Assembly: GCA_035581425.1 (NCBI GenBank)
Contig: DATJVP010000125.1
Span: forward strand, 1 to 29,124
Direction of reading: 5' to 3'
Source of the DNA: DASZHJ01 sp035581425
GTDB taxonomy: Bacteria; Pseudomonadota; Alphaproteobacteria; ATCC43930; CGMCC-115725
Length of the DNA: 29,124 bases
In this document: positions 14,417 through 22,641 of the stretch, in pieces
Numbering within the stretch: position 1 is the stretch's first letter
Layout of the letters: every line of letters begins with the position of its first letter
Position numbers and translations under genes: made by a program
The notes under the pieces: generated by a model
What the model was told of the DNA's origin: nothing
Databases searched by the model: none
Seen by the model: the letters and a program-made list of their open reading frames with translations, nothing else

Positions 14417-15949
14417 ATGAACATCGCCTGCTGGATCGAGCGCAATGGCCACGCTTTTCCGGGACTGCCGGGCATTTCCGTGGGGGATCGGGTCCACTCG
14501 ACCCACCGGGATTGGGCAGGCCGCGTTCGGAGCCTCGCAGGCGCGTTGCGGGCAATTCCGGGCCTCGATCCCGGCGAGCGCGTCGCGCTCACCATGACCA
14601 ATTGCCCCGAGTACCTCGAAGCCATGTTCGCGATCTGGCACGCGGGCCTCGTCGCCGTGCCGATAAACGCAAAGCTCCATCCCGAGGAGTTCCGCTACAT
14701 CCTCGAGAATTCCGGAGCCCGCCTCGTCTTCGTGAGCAGCGATCTCGCGGAAAGGGTGGCGCCGCTCGCGGGCGAGATCCGCGAGCTCGGCCGCGCCGTG
14801 CTCGCGGGGGGCGCGGAATGGCGACGAATGACGGCGGCGGACGGGCTCGATCTCGTCGCGCGCGCGCCAACGGATCCCGCCTGGCTCTTCTACACCAGCG
14901 GCACCACAGGGAGGCCAAAAGGCGCGACGCTCACGCATCGCAATCTCCTGATGTCGAGCCTCAGCTACTACGCCGATGTGGATGCGGTCTCGCCGCTCGA
15001 TGCGGTGCTACACGCTGCCCCGATCTCCCACGGCTCCGGCGTCTACGGCCTGCCCCACGTCGCCAAGGCCGCGAATAGCATCATCCCCGAGGGCGGCCAT
15101 TTCGACCCCGCCGAAATCGCAGCGCTGCTGCAGCGCTGGCGCGGCGTGAGCTTCTTCGCAGCGCCCACGATGGTGACGCGGCTCATCGGCAACCCTGTCC
15201 TCGCCGAGGCCGACCGCCGCAACCTCAAGACCATTATCTACGGCGGTGGGCCGATGTACGTTGCGGATCTCCTGCGGGCGCTGGACCTTTTGGGACCGAA
15301 GCTCGTGCAAATCTACGGCCAGGGCGAAGCGCCCATGACTATCACCGCGCTCTCGAAGGAGCTGCACGCGGCGCGCGGGCATCCGCGCTGGCTCGCGCGC
15401 CTAGGCTCGGCGGGCTTGCCGCGGACCGACGTCGAAGTGCGTGTCGTCGACGCCGAGGACCGCGACCTCCCCATCGGCGAGCCCGGCGAGGTCCTATGCC
15501 GCGGCGATGTCGTCATGGCCGGCTATTGGCAGAACGAATCTGCGACGCGTGAGGCCCTGCGCGGCGGGTGGCTCCATACCGGCGATATCGGAAGCTTCGA
15601 CGAGGAGGGCTTCCTCACGCTCAGGGACCGCTCCAAGGACATGATCATCAGCGGAGGCAGCAACATCTATCCCCGCGAGGTCGAGGAGGTGCTGCTGCGC
15701 CATCCCGGGGTGGGCGAGGTCTCGGTCGTGGGGCGCACGCATCCGGATTGGGGTGAGGAGGTCGTGGCCTTCGTCGTCCCCGCCCCTGGCGCGCGGCCGA
15801 CCGAAAGCGAGCTCGATGCCCTCTGTCTCGGCGCGATCGCGCGCTTCAAGCGACCGCGCGCTTACCTCTTCCTGGACGTGCTGCCGAAGAACAATTACGG
15901 CAAGGTGCTGAAGACGGAGTTGCGGAAGCGGCTCTCCGGCGCAAGCTAG
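14417..15949 (+). CDS. AMP-forming acyl-CoA synthetase (fatty acid/aryl acid CoA ligase family)
   Basis: A 510-residue adenylating enzyme that activates a carboxylic acid with ATP and then CoA. Motifs are all intact: the phosphate-binding LFYTSGTTGRPKG (157–169), the GGGP stretch near 277, the A5 motif IYGQGEAPMT (299–308, with Gly where many ligases have Thr), WLHTGDIG (385–392), the hinge region LRDRSKDMIISGGSNIYP and the C-terminal catalytic lysine in NNYGKVLK (Lys496). A strong GGGGAGGAG box precedes the ATG. The substrate is not predictable; medium-chain, branched or aromatic acids are all possible. The gene stands alone on +, convergent with the SDR gene with only three bases between their stop codons, so the two 3' ends probably overlap as transcripts. 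Confidence 0.85.
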   Translation: MNIACWIERNGHAFPGLPGISVGDRVHSTHRDWAGRVRSLAGALRAIPGLDPGERVALTMTNCPEYLEAMFAIWHAGLVAVPINAKLHPEEFRYILENSGARLVFVSSDLAERVAPLAGEIRELGRAVLAGGAEWRRMTAADGLDLVARAPTDPAWLFYTSGTTGRPKGATLTHRNLLMSSLSYYADVDAVSPLDAVLHAAPISHGSGVYGLPHVAKAANSIIPEGGHFDPAEIAALLQRWRGVSFFAAPTMVTRLIGNPVLAEADRRNLKTIIYGGGPMYVADLLRALDLLGPKLVQIYGQGEAPMTITALSKELHAARGHPRWLARLGSAGLPRTDVEVRVVDAEDRDLPIGEPGEVLCRGDVVMAGYWQNESATREALRGGWLHTGDIGSFDEEGFLTLRDRSKDMIISGGSNIYPREVEEVLLRHPGVGEVSVVGRTHPDWGEEVVAFVVPAPGARPTESELDALCLGAIARFKRPRAYLFLDVLPKNNYGKVLKTELRKRLSGAS

Positions 15950-15952
15950 GAC

Positions 15953-16732
15953 TCAATAGGTCCCGGGATACATTCCGCCGTCGCAGAGCCAGTTCTGTCC
16001 CGTTATGTAGCTCGCTTGCTGGCTGCAGAGGAAGGCGCACATGGCGCCGAAATCCTCGATGGTGCCAAAACGGCCCGCGGGAATGCCGGCGACGCGCTCC
16101 GCGCGCGCTTGATCGACCGAGATGCCGCGGGCCTTAGCGACGGCCTCCAAATTCGAGCGCAAGCGGTCGGTGTCGATGGCGCCCGGCAGAAGGTTGTTGA
16201 TGGTGACGTTGAACTTCACGGTCTTGCGCGCGAGCCCCGCGACGAAGCCCGTGAGGCCGGAACGCGCGCCGTTCGAGAGGCCGAGGATCTCGATTGGCGC
16301 CTTAACGGACGTCGAAGTGACGTTGATGATGCGTCCGAACTTGCGCGCGATCATCCCGTCGACGGTCTTCCGGATGAGCTCAATCGGCGTCAGCATGTTG
16401 GCGTCGAGGGCCTTGATCCAGATCTCGCGGTCCCATTCGCGGAAATCGCCGGGCGGCGGGCCGCCGGCGTTGTTGACGAGAATATCCGGCGCAGGACAAG
16501 CCTCCAGCGCCCGCTGCCTCCCCTCGGCCGTCGTTATGTCGACGGCAAGCGTCGTCACCTTGGCGCGGGTCTCGCGGCGGATTTCCTCCGCGGTCGCTTC
16601 GAGCGCGTCGCGGCCGCGCGCGAGGATCACGAGGTTGACGCCCTCGCGGGCGAGCGCCTGTGCGCAGCCCTTTCCGATCCCCTTGCTGGCCGCGCAAACC
16701 AATGCCGTCTTGCCGACGATGCCGAAATCCAT
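15953..16732 (-). CDS. SDR family protein lacking the catalytic Tyr-Lys pair
   Basis: A 259-residue Rossmann-fold protein of the short-chain dehydrogenase/reductase superfamily. The start is the ATG at 16732, which has GGAGG six bases upstream; an extension to 16783 has no support. Cofactor features are a modified glycine motif AASKGIGKG (14–22), an ARGRD segment after beta-2 and the NNAGG motif (87–91). The active-site serine is present (NVTS, Ser140), but thirteen residues later, where Tyr-x-x-x-Lys should be, the sequence is SNGAR (Ser153, Arg157). I recall a divergent SDR subgroup with a similar LSN...R pattern, so this is probably a stable variant rather than a damaged gene. It may bind NAD(P) without classical reductase chemistry. 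The reaction is unknown. Confidence 0.8.
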   Translation of the reverse strand: MDFGIVGKTALVCAASKGIGKGCAQALAREGVNLVILARGRDALEATAEEIRRETRAKVTTLAVDITTAEGRQRALEACPAPDILVNNAGGPPPGDFREWDREIWIKALDANMLTPIELIRKTVDGMIARKFGRIINVTSTSVKAPIEILGLSNGARSGLTGFVAGLARKTVKFNVTINNLLPGAIDTDRLRSNLEAVAKARGISVDQARAERVAGIPAGRFGTIEDFGAMCAFLCSQQASYITGQNWLCDGGMYPGTY

Positions 16733-16813
16733 TGCTTGCCTCCGACCGATGCGTGCGCCGCCATCATAGGCTAGGCGTCGCACGCGTCCAGAGTCAGGGA
16801 ATGGATTGGATCG

Positions 16814-17689
16814 TCACGACCCCGGCACCGGCCGGAGGGACTTCAAGTAGGCGGCGATCGCGTGACGGTCGGCATCGGTGAGCATGCGCGTACCCTCGAT
16901 CACCTCGCCCATGCCGGAGCCGACATAGTCAAAATCGGGTTTCTGCCCGGTCGCGAGCAGAGTCTCGATGTCCTCGACGCTCCATTTCCCGATGCCCTTC
17001 TCAGGGTCGGGCGTGATGTTCGGAGCCTTCTGCCCATCGGGCCCATCGGGATTTCCGGCATAGGCGCGGCTCCAGCGCAATGCGCCCAGGAAATTGCGGG
17101 GAGTGTGGCATTCGCCGCAATGGGCGACGGCATTGGCGAGGTAATTGCCGCGGTTCCAGACGGCATCGCGCGCGGGATCGGGTTTGAGCGGTCCCTCCTC
17201 GAAGAAGAGAAGCCGCCAGAACACCAGGGTGAAGCGCCAGCCGAATGGTGCGGAGACCTCGTGCGGCTTGCTCGGCTGCGCGACCGGAGGCTGCGTCTCG
17301 AGATAGGCATAGAGGTCCGCGATGTCCTCGTCGCTCATTCCCGTGAAGGAGGTAAAGGGGAAAACCGGGAAGAGATGCGTCCGTCCCGGCCCGATCCCCT
17401 CGCGAAGCGCGCGATGGAACTGTTCCTCGCTCCAGCCGCCGATGCCGTAGGTGGGATCGGGGCTGATGTTGGGGCCATAGAAGGTACCGAAAGGCGTCGC
17501 GAGCGCCCGGCCGCCCGCGAGCCGCTGGCCCTTGGCCTTAACGTCGGTGTGGCAACTCGCGCAGTCGGCCGCGGCGAAGACATAGGCACCGCGCTCAGGC
17601 ACGCCCTCGAGCGCGGCGCGGGAGGGGACAGCGACGATCGCGAGGAGCGCCAGTGCAACGAATGAGACTATTTCTCTCGATCGTGCCAC
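16814..17689 (-). CDS. Diheme cytochrome c, exported
   Basis: A 291-residue periplasmic electron carrier. A GTG at 17689 with a GGAG box seven bases upstream starts a short signal peptide (VSFVALALLAIVAV, cleavage near residue 25). Two class I-type haem domains follow, with attachment motifs CASCH (43–47) and CGECH (191–195). Met118 in FTSFTGMSDED and a methionine in GTRMLTDAD are plausible axial ligands. Segments such as GTFYGPNISPDPTYGIG, repeated as NITPDPEKGIGKWS in the second half, match the cytochrome subunits of alcohol/aldehyde dehydrogenase and related quinoprotein systems. No dehydrogenase is encoded nearby. It begins 21 bases after the cytochrome c'-like gene and is probably co-transcribed. 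Confidence 0.85.
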   Translation of the reverse strand: MARSREIVSFVALALLAIVAVPSRAALEGVPERGAYVFAAADCASCHTDVKAKGQRLAGGRALATPFGTFYGPNISPDPTYGIGGWSEEQFHRALREGIGPGRTHLFPVFPFTSFTGMSDEDIADLYAYLETQPPVAQPSKPHEVSAPFGWRFTLVFWRLLFFEEGPLKPDPARDAVWNRGNYLANAVAHCGECHTPRNFLGALRWSRAYAGNPDGPDGQKAPNITPDPEKGIGKWSVEDIETLLATGQKPDFDYVGSGMGEVIEGTRMLTDADRHAIAAYLKSLRPVPGS

Positions 17690-17710
17690 TGCCGCTCCGT
17701 CTGTCCGGCG

Positions 17711-18193
17711 TCAGCCGGCCTTGACGCGGTAGGCGGTGTGGCAGGCGCCGCAGGCGTTCTTGCCGAAGTCCGCGATGGTCGCCTTGGCACCGGCCTTGTC
17801 GCCTTTCTCGAGCGCGGTAACGAGCTTCTCCTGGCCGCTTTGCAGGATCGCTCCCAGCGCTTTGAACTTGTCCATCTCGGTCCAGATTTCCGGCTTCGCA
17901 TTGCTCTTGCCCGGCAGATCGGCGGAACTCGTTCCCGGCAGCCAGGACGCGTCGATCTTCTGCTCGAGGACGAGCATTTCCTTCGCTGCCGCGACGGCGG
18001 AGGCCTGGTCGCCGCCCCTGTCGTCGATGTACGCGCTGACCGTTTTCAGGTCCGTGCTGCGCTGCCGCATCGCGGCTTGGCGGTCCCTTACGACCGTCTC
18101 GTTGTCCGCCGCCAGAGTAGCCGCGGTGCCGGCGGCCAAGACCGCCGCCATAGCCATTGCCGCCGCACCGATAATCGAAAGATGTTTCCTCAC
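17711..18193 (-). CDS. Cytochrome c'/c556-like class II cytochrome
   Basis: A 160-residue exported protein with the haem motif CGACH (148–152) near the C-terminus, the mark of class II cytochromes, on a predicted four-helix bundle. A signal peptide runs to about residue 29 (GAAAMAMAAVLAAG, ending LAA). The first mature helix contains RQAAMRQRSTDLK; Met42 could serve as the sixth haem ligand, which would make it a low-spin c556-type electron carrier rather than a high-spin, NO-binding cytochrome c'. The start is GTG at 18193 with GAGGAGA seven bases upstream. It precedes the diheme cytochrome c by 21 bases, suggesting that the two exchange electrons or serve the same oxidase or dehydrogenase. 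Confidence 0.85.
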   Translation of the reverse strand: MRKHLSIIGAAAMAMAAVLAAGTAATLAADNETVVRDRQAAMRQRSTDLKTVSAYIDDRGGDQASAVAAAKEMLVLEQKIDASWLPGTSSADLPGKSNAKPEIWTEMDKFKALGAILQSGQEKLVTALEKGDKAGAKATIADFGKNACGACHTAYRVKAG

Positions 18194-18378
18194 GTCTCGA
18201 TCTCCTCTGCGGTTTCAGGCCCGCACCGCGCCCGGCTCGCGCGCCATGCGTCGCCCTCGCCAGAAAGCTACCGGCCGACGGCAGAGAGGCCCCATCACGT
18301 TTCGTTTACGGGGTCGTGACGGCCTGATCGTGCCCTTTGCGGGTGAGACCGCCGGGGCCGCCGCTTTATTCCCCGAGG
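18194..18378. promoter_or_regulatory. Intergenic region upstream of the cytochrome genes
   Basis: 185 bp between the GST stop and the cytochrome c' start, all surrounding genes on -. It is the natural place for the cytochrome promoter. No consensus promoter, strong hairpin or RNA gene was recognised. Confidence 0.2.
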
Positions 18379-19002
18379 CTAGGTCACCTGGACGAGAACG
18401 TGCTTCCGGTAGCCCGGGCGGGTGGCAAGCCGGTCATACCAGGCCTTCAGATGCGGGGTATCCGCCCGCTCGACGGGGTAACTGTACCAGCGGTGGATGA
18501 AGATCCCCATGCAGACATCCGCGAGCGTGAGGTCGTTGCCGGCGATGTAGGGCTTGCCGTGACGCATGTGGCCCTCGAGGATCTTCCAGAGATCGGCGCA
18601 GCGACGGTGCGCGGCTTCGAGGGCGCCGGTATCGCGCTGCTCCGGCTTCATGCGGTAGTAGCCGAAGAGCAGCGTCGCCATCGGCTGTGCGAGCGCGGAA
18701 ATCTGCCAATCCATCCAGCGCTCGACATGCGTGCGCTCGACGGGATCGGTGGGATGGAGCTTCGGGAAGCCCCGCGTCGCCGCGAGATAGCGCAGGATCG
18801 TGTTGGACTCCCAGATCACGACCTTCCCGTCCTCGATCGTCGGCACGAGCGCGTTCGGATTCATCGCGAGATAGGCGGCTTCCTTGGTGATGCCGAAGGA
18901 GCCGCCGGCGTCGATGCGCTCGAACTCGACGTTCATCTCCACACAGCCCCAAAGCACCTTCTGCACGTTGGAGGAACTCGCGCGGCCCCAGATCTTCAGC
19001 AT
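18379..19002 (-). CDS. Glutathione S-transferase family protein
   Basis: A 207-residue cytosolic protein with a thioredoxin-like N-terminal half (1–80) and an all-helical C-terminal half. The glutathione site is recognisable from NALVPTIEDG with its cis-proline and from WESNTILRYL (65–72), where Glu-Ser contacts the gamma-glutamyl group. The catalytic position near the N-terminus offers Ser10/Ser11 in RASSSNVQKV. The C-terminal half has the LTLADVCMG hydrophobic staple motif. It probably conjugates glutathione to electrophiles, but the substrate is unknown. It starts 25 bases after the dnaE stop on the same strand and may be read through from dnaE; a 185-bp gap follows before the cytochrome genes. 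Confidence 0.85.
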   Translation of the reverse strand: MLKIWGRASSSNVQKVLWGCVEMNVEFERIDAGGSFGITKEAAYLAMNPNALVPTIEDGKVVIWESNTILRYLAATRGFPKLHPTDPVERTHVERWMDWQISALAQPMATLLFGYYRMKPEQRDTGALEAAHRRCADLWKILEGHMRHGKPYIAGNDLTLADVCMGIFIHRWYSYPVERADTPHLKAWYDRLATRPGYRKHVLVQVT

Positions 19003-19027
19003 CTTCGCCTCTCCTTCGGCTATAGGG

Positions 19028-22000
19028 TCAGACGTCCAATACCTCGGCGATGCCCGGCAGCGATTTCACGGCGGCGCGAAGCTGCGGGCCGATGCGGAAG
19101 CCGCCGGGCAAGACGATTTCGACCTCGCGCGCGGGCGGCAGCGGCACCACGACGGTGACGCGGCCCTTGCCCCCGGTCTCGCGGCCCATCAGGCTGCGGA
19201 AGGGACCGAGCGCATCGCGGTCGCCAAGGAAGACCTTGAGCCCGGCCGCTGCTTGTGCCACGACGCCGTCGAGCGCCTCGATGCGTTGGGCCGTGAGGCG
19301 TAGGCTCTCCTCCTCCGCCCGCGCGTCGAGGGTCACGAGGAGCGGCTGGCCCGCATCGAGGAGTCCGCGCGCCTGGCTCAACACCTCAGAGAAGACCGTC
19401 ACCTCGAAGAGCCCGCTTACGTCGGACATTTGCATGAAGGCGTAGCGGCTCCCGCGCGCGGAGGTGCGCTCGCGCTTGCCCACAACGATCCCCGCCAGCT
19501 TGAAGCGCGTGCTGCCGCCCATCGCAAGCCGCGCCGGCAAGTCCGCCGCACGAACCACGCCAACGCGCTCGAGGCTCCTGCCATAGGCGTCGAGCGGGTG
19601 GCTCGAGAGGTAGAAGCCGATCGCCTCGAACTCGTGCTGGAGCCGCTCCATCGCGGTCCAGTCCGGTAGCTGCGGCAGTGCCGCGCGCGGCGCCGCCTCC
19701 GGCGCATCCCCGAAGAGATTCACCTGCCGGCTCTCGCGCTCCGTCGCCGCGGCACTCGCGTGGCGAAGCAGCAGCTCCGCCGCGGCGAAGGTCTGTGCGC
19801 GGTTGCGATTGAGGCAATCGAAGGCGCCGGCCTTTGCGAGGCTCTCAAATTGCCGCTTGTTGAAGGTCTTGAGGTCGAGGCGTCCCGCGAGATCGAGGAG
19901 ATCGCGGAAGCGGCCGCCGGCATCGCGCTCCGCGATCACCGCGCGCATCGCCTGCGCGCCCACGCCCTTGACGGCCGCGAGCGCGTAGCGGATCGCCTGT
20001 CCCTCCGGCGTCGTCTCCACCGTGAACTCGACCCCGGAGCGGTTGATGTCCGGCGGCAGCAGCTTGATACCAAGGCGCCCGCATTCCTGGCGGAACATGT
20101 TGAGCTTGTCGGTATTCCCGAGATCCAGCGTCATCAGCGCTGCCAGGAACTCGACGGGATAGTTTGCCTTGAGATAGGCCGTCTGATAGGCCACGACGGC
20201 ATAGGCTGCGGCGTGCGATTTGTTGAAGCCGTAGCCCGCGAATTTTGCAACGAGATCAAAAATCCGCTCGGCCGTGCCGCGTTGGACACTGCGCTCGACC
20301 GCGCCCGCGACGAAGGCCTCGCGCTGCGCATCCATCTCCGACTGAATCTTCTTCCCCATCGCGCGACGCAACAGGTCGGCGCTGCCGAGGCTGTAGCCCG
20401 ACAGCACTTGCGCGATCTGCATCACCTGCTCCTGGTAGATCATGATCCCGTGGGTTTCCTTGAGGATCCCCTCGATGCTCGGATGCAGGTAGTCCGGCTG
20501 CTCGAGGCCGTGCTTCACATCGATGTAGCGCGGGATGTTCTCCATCGGGCCGGGACGGTAGAGAGCGACTACCGCGATGATGTCCTCGAAGCGGTCGGGG
20601 CGGAGCTTGCGCAGCATGTCGCGCATGCCTTGACCTTCGAGCTGGAACACGCCGACGGTATCGCCGTGTCCGAGCAGCTCGTAGGCTTTGGCGTCGTTGA
20701 GCGGGAGATGATCGAGGTCGAGCTCGATGCCACGCTTGCGCAGCAACTCGGCCGACCGCGCGAGCACGGTGAGCGTCTTGAGGCCGAGGAAGTCGAACTT
20801 CACGAGCCCCGCGAGCTCGACGAATTTGAGATTGAACTGCGTCACCGGCATCGAGGAGCGGGGATCGCGATAGAGCGGCACCAGCTCCTCGAGCGGGCGA
20901 TCGCCGATGACCACGCCCGCCGCGTGGGTCGAGGCGTGGCGATAGAGCCCTTCGAGCTTGAGCGCGATGGCCATGAGCCGCCGCACGGCCTCGTCCTCGT
21001 CGCGCATCGCCTGAAGCTGCGGGTCGCCCTCGATCGCTTGTGCGAGCGGGATGGGGTTGGCGGGGTTGTTGGGAACCATCTTGCAGATGCGATCGACCTG
21101 CCCGTAGGGCATCTCCAGGACACGGCCCACGTCCCGGAGCACGGCGCGCGCCTGCAGCTTGCCGAAGGTGATGATCTGCGCGACGCGGTCGCGGCCGTAC
21201 TTCTCCTGCACGTAGCGGATCACCTCGTCGCGGCGATCTTGGCAGAAGTCGATGTCGAAATCGGGCATCGATACGCGCTCGGGGTTGAGGAAGCGCTCGA
21301 AGAGCAGCCCCCAGCGGAGCGGATCGAGATCCGTGATGGTAAGCGCCCATGCCACCACCGAGCCCGCACCGGAGCCGCGGCCGGGCCCGACAGGTATCCC
21401 CTGCCGCTTCGCCCATTGGATGAAATCCGCGACGATCAGGAAATATCCCGCGAAGCCCATGTTGATGATGGTCTCGAGCTCGAAGGCGAGACGCTCGCGA
21501 TATGGCGTGGCCACCTCGATGTGCTCGGCGGCGAGGCGGCGATCGAGGCCTTCCGCAGCCATCGCACGCAGCTCCTCGGCTTCGCTCCGCCCGTCTTGCG
21601 CCGGAAACGCCGGTAGAATCGGTTTGCGCGGCTCCGGCATGTAGGCGCAGCGCCGAGAGATCACGAGCGTGTTGTCGCAGGCCTCCGGCAGATCCGCGAA
21701 CAGGATCCGCATCTCCGCCGCCGACTTGAAGTGGTGCTCTGCCGTGAGGTGCCGACGCTCGGGGTTGCTGAGCACGGTCCCCTCGGCGATGCAGAGCAGC
21801 ACGTCGTGCGCTTCGTAGAAATCGGCGTCAGCGAAATAGACGTCGTTGGTTGCGACCAGCGGCAGGTTCTGCGCATAGGCGAGGTCGATCAAGCCGCCCT
21901 CGATCCGCTCCTCCGCAGGCAGGCCGTGGCGCGTGAGCTCGACATAGAGGCGCTGCGGGAACAATTCCGCGAGACGCTTGAGCATCACCGTCGCCGCCTC

Positions 22001-22480
22001 ACCCTGGCTCTCGCCGATGAGGCGCCCCACTGCCCCCGAAGTGCCCCCGGTCAGCGCGATGAGACCGCCGCTCGCGCTCTCGAGCGCCGCGAGGTCCACC
22101 TGCGGCGTCTCGCCAGCCTCGGTTTCGAGGAAGGCCTTGCTCACGAGCCGCAAGAGATTGGCGTAGCCTTCAGCATCCTGCACCAGCAGCACCAGCCTGT
22201 CCGGCTCGGGTGCCGGCCCGAGCTTGCTCATCCGAGCGCCCGACTCGGCAGCGTCGCCCCGACGGATCGGAAGCTCGCAGCCCACGACGGGCTGGACACC
22301 CGCCTCTGCGCATGCTGTCGCGAATTCCAGCGCGCCGAAGAGATTGCCGGCATCCGTTATGGCCACCGCGGGCATGCGGTGGCGCTGGCAGAGCTTCGCC
22401 AGTTCCTTGACCTTGATCGCGCCGGTCGAGAGCGAATACGCGGAATGGACGCGAAGGTGGATGAAATCGGCGTGCGGCAT
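19028..22480 (-). CDS. dnaE: DNA polymerase III alpha subunit
   Basis: The 1150-residue replicative polymerase. The PHP domain begins at once (FIHLRVHSAYSL), followed by ITDAGNLFGALEF. The polymerase core shows GPGRGSGAGSVVAW near 365–378 and the catalytic aspartates in MPDFDIDFCQDRRDEV (Asp407, Asp409). Then come the helix-hairpin-helix region and a C-terminal OB fold (FKLAGIVVGKRERTSARG). The ATG at 22480 gives the normal N-terminus; a possible start 24 codons upstream adds sequence unlike DnaE. The PHP domain keeps the Escherichia-like HLRVHS form instead of the full metal set of some PHP exonucleases. It sits downstream of proS–lolC/E–lolD in the usual order, after a 161-bp spacer holding repeat-like sequence. 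Confidence 0.95.
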   Translation of the reverse strand: MPHADFIHLRVHSAYSLSTGAIKVKELAKLCQRHRMPAVAITDAGNLFGALEFATACAEAGVQPVVGCELPIRRGDAAESGARMSKLGPAPEPDRLVLLVQDAEGYANLLRLVSKAFLETEAGETPQVDLAALESASGGLIALTGGTSGAVGRLIGESQGEAATVMLKRLAELFPQRLYVELTRHGLPAEERIEGGLIDLAYAQNLPLVATNDVYFADADFYEAHDVLLCIAEGTVLSNPERRHLTAEHHFKSAAEMRILFADLPEACDNTLVISRRCAYMPEPRKPILPAFPAQDGRSEAEELRAMAAEGLDRRLAAEHIEVATPYRERLAFELETIINMGFAGYFLIVADFIQWAKRQGIPVGPGRGSGAGSVVAWALTITDLDPLRWGLLFERFLNPERVSMPDFDIDFCQDRRDEVIRYVQEKYGRDRVAQIITFGKLQARAVLRDVGRVLEMPYGQVDRICKMVPNNPANPIPLAQAIEGDPQLQAMRDEDEAVRRLMAIALKLEGLYRHASTHAAGVVIGDRPLEELVPLYRDPRSSMPVTQFNLKFVELAGLVKFDFLGLKTLTVLARSAELLRKRGIELDLDHLPLNDAKAYELLGHGDTVGVFQLEGQGMRDMLRKLRPDRFEDIIAVVALYRPGPMENIPRYIDVKHGLEQPDYLHPSIEGILKETHGIMIYQEQVMQIAQVLSGYSLGSADLLRRAMGKKIQSEMDAQREAFVAGAVERSVQRGTAERIFDLVAKFAGYGFNKSHAAAYAVVAYQTAYLKANYPVEFLAALMTLDLGNTDKLNMFRQECGRLGIKLLPPDINRSGVEFTVETTPEGQAIRYALAAVKGVGAQAMRAVIAERDAGGRFRDLLDLAGRLDLKTFNKRQFESLAKAGAFDCLNRNRAQTFAAAELLLRHASAAATERESRQVNLFGDAPEAAPRAALPQLPDWTAMERLQHEFEAIGFYLSSHPLDAYGRSLERVGVVRAADLPARLAMGGSTRFKLAGIVVGKRERTSARGSRYAFMQMSDVSGLFEVTVFSEVLSQARGLLDAGQPLLVTLDARAEEESLRLTAQRIEALDGVVAQAAAGLKVFLGDRDALGPFRSLMGRETGGKGRVTVVVPLPPAREVEIVLPGGFRIGPQLRAAVKSLPGIAEVLDV

Positions 22481-22549
22481 TTCAACAGCGAGGATTGCAC
22501 ATTGTTCGCCGGTTGTCAGTGCGCGCGCGCATGCCGCATGACCGCAGTG

Positions 22550-22581
22550 CATCCTTCGACGCGCTACGCTTGCTCAGGATG
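22550..22581. repeat. Degenerate dispersed palindromic repeat
   Basis: CATCCT (22550–22555) and AGGATG (22576–22581) are perfect outer arms around TTCGACGCGCTACGCTTGCTC. The layout (CATCCTTCGA at one side, GCTCAGGATGAGG at the other) matches the intergenic palindromes I remember as very abundant in Bradyrhizobium/Rhodopseudomonas-type genomes. Only this copy was noticed in the window. It lies in the spacer between lolD and dnaE. Confidence 0.5.
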
Positions 22582-22612
22582 AGGAAGATTGCAGATGGCA
22601 TGAAGAACGAAC

Positions 22613-22632
22613 CCCATCCTCAGCAAGATGGG
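22613..22632. terminator. Small hairpin just after lolD
   Basis: CCCATC (22613–22618) and GATGGG (22627–22632) pair with an eight-base loop, ten bases beyond the lolD stop on -. There is no T-run, so it is at best a weak or factor-dependent terminator, or a remnant of the neighbouring palindromic repeat. Confidence 0.3.
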
Positions 22633-22641
22633 CATCAGCGC

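Noticed and set aside
14234..14938. N-terminal extension of the histidine kinase frame to 626 residues
   Set aside because: It would run antisense through the start of the acyl-CoA ligase and adds no domain; the ATG at 14233 precedes the membrane segments.
19760..21616. 618-codon open frame on + inside dnaE
   Set aside because: Low-complexity, charged translation typical of antisense reading of a high-G+C gene; dnaE motifs on - are unambiguous.
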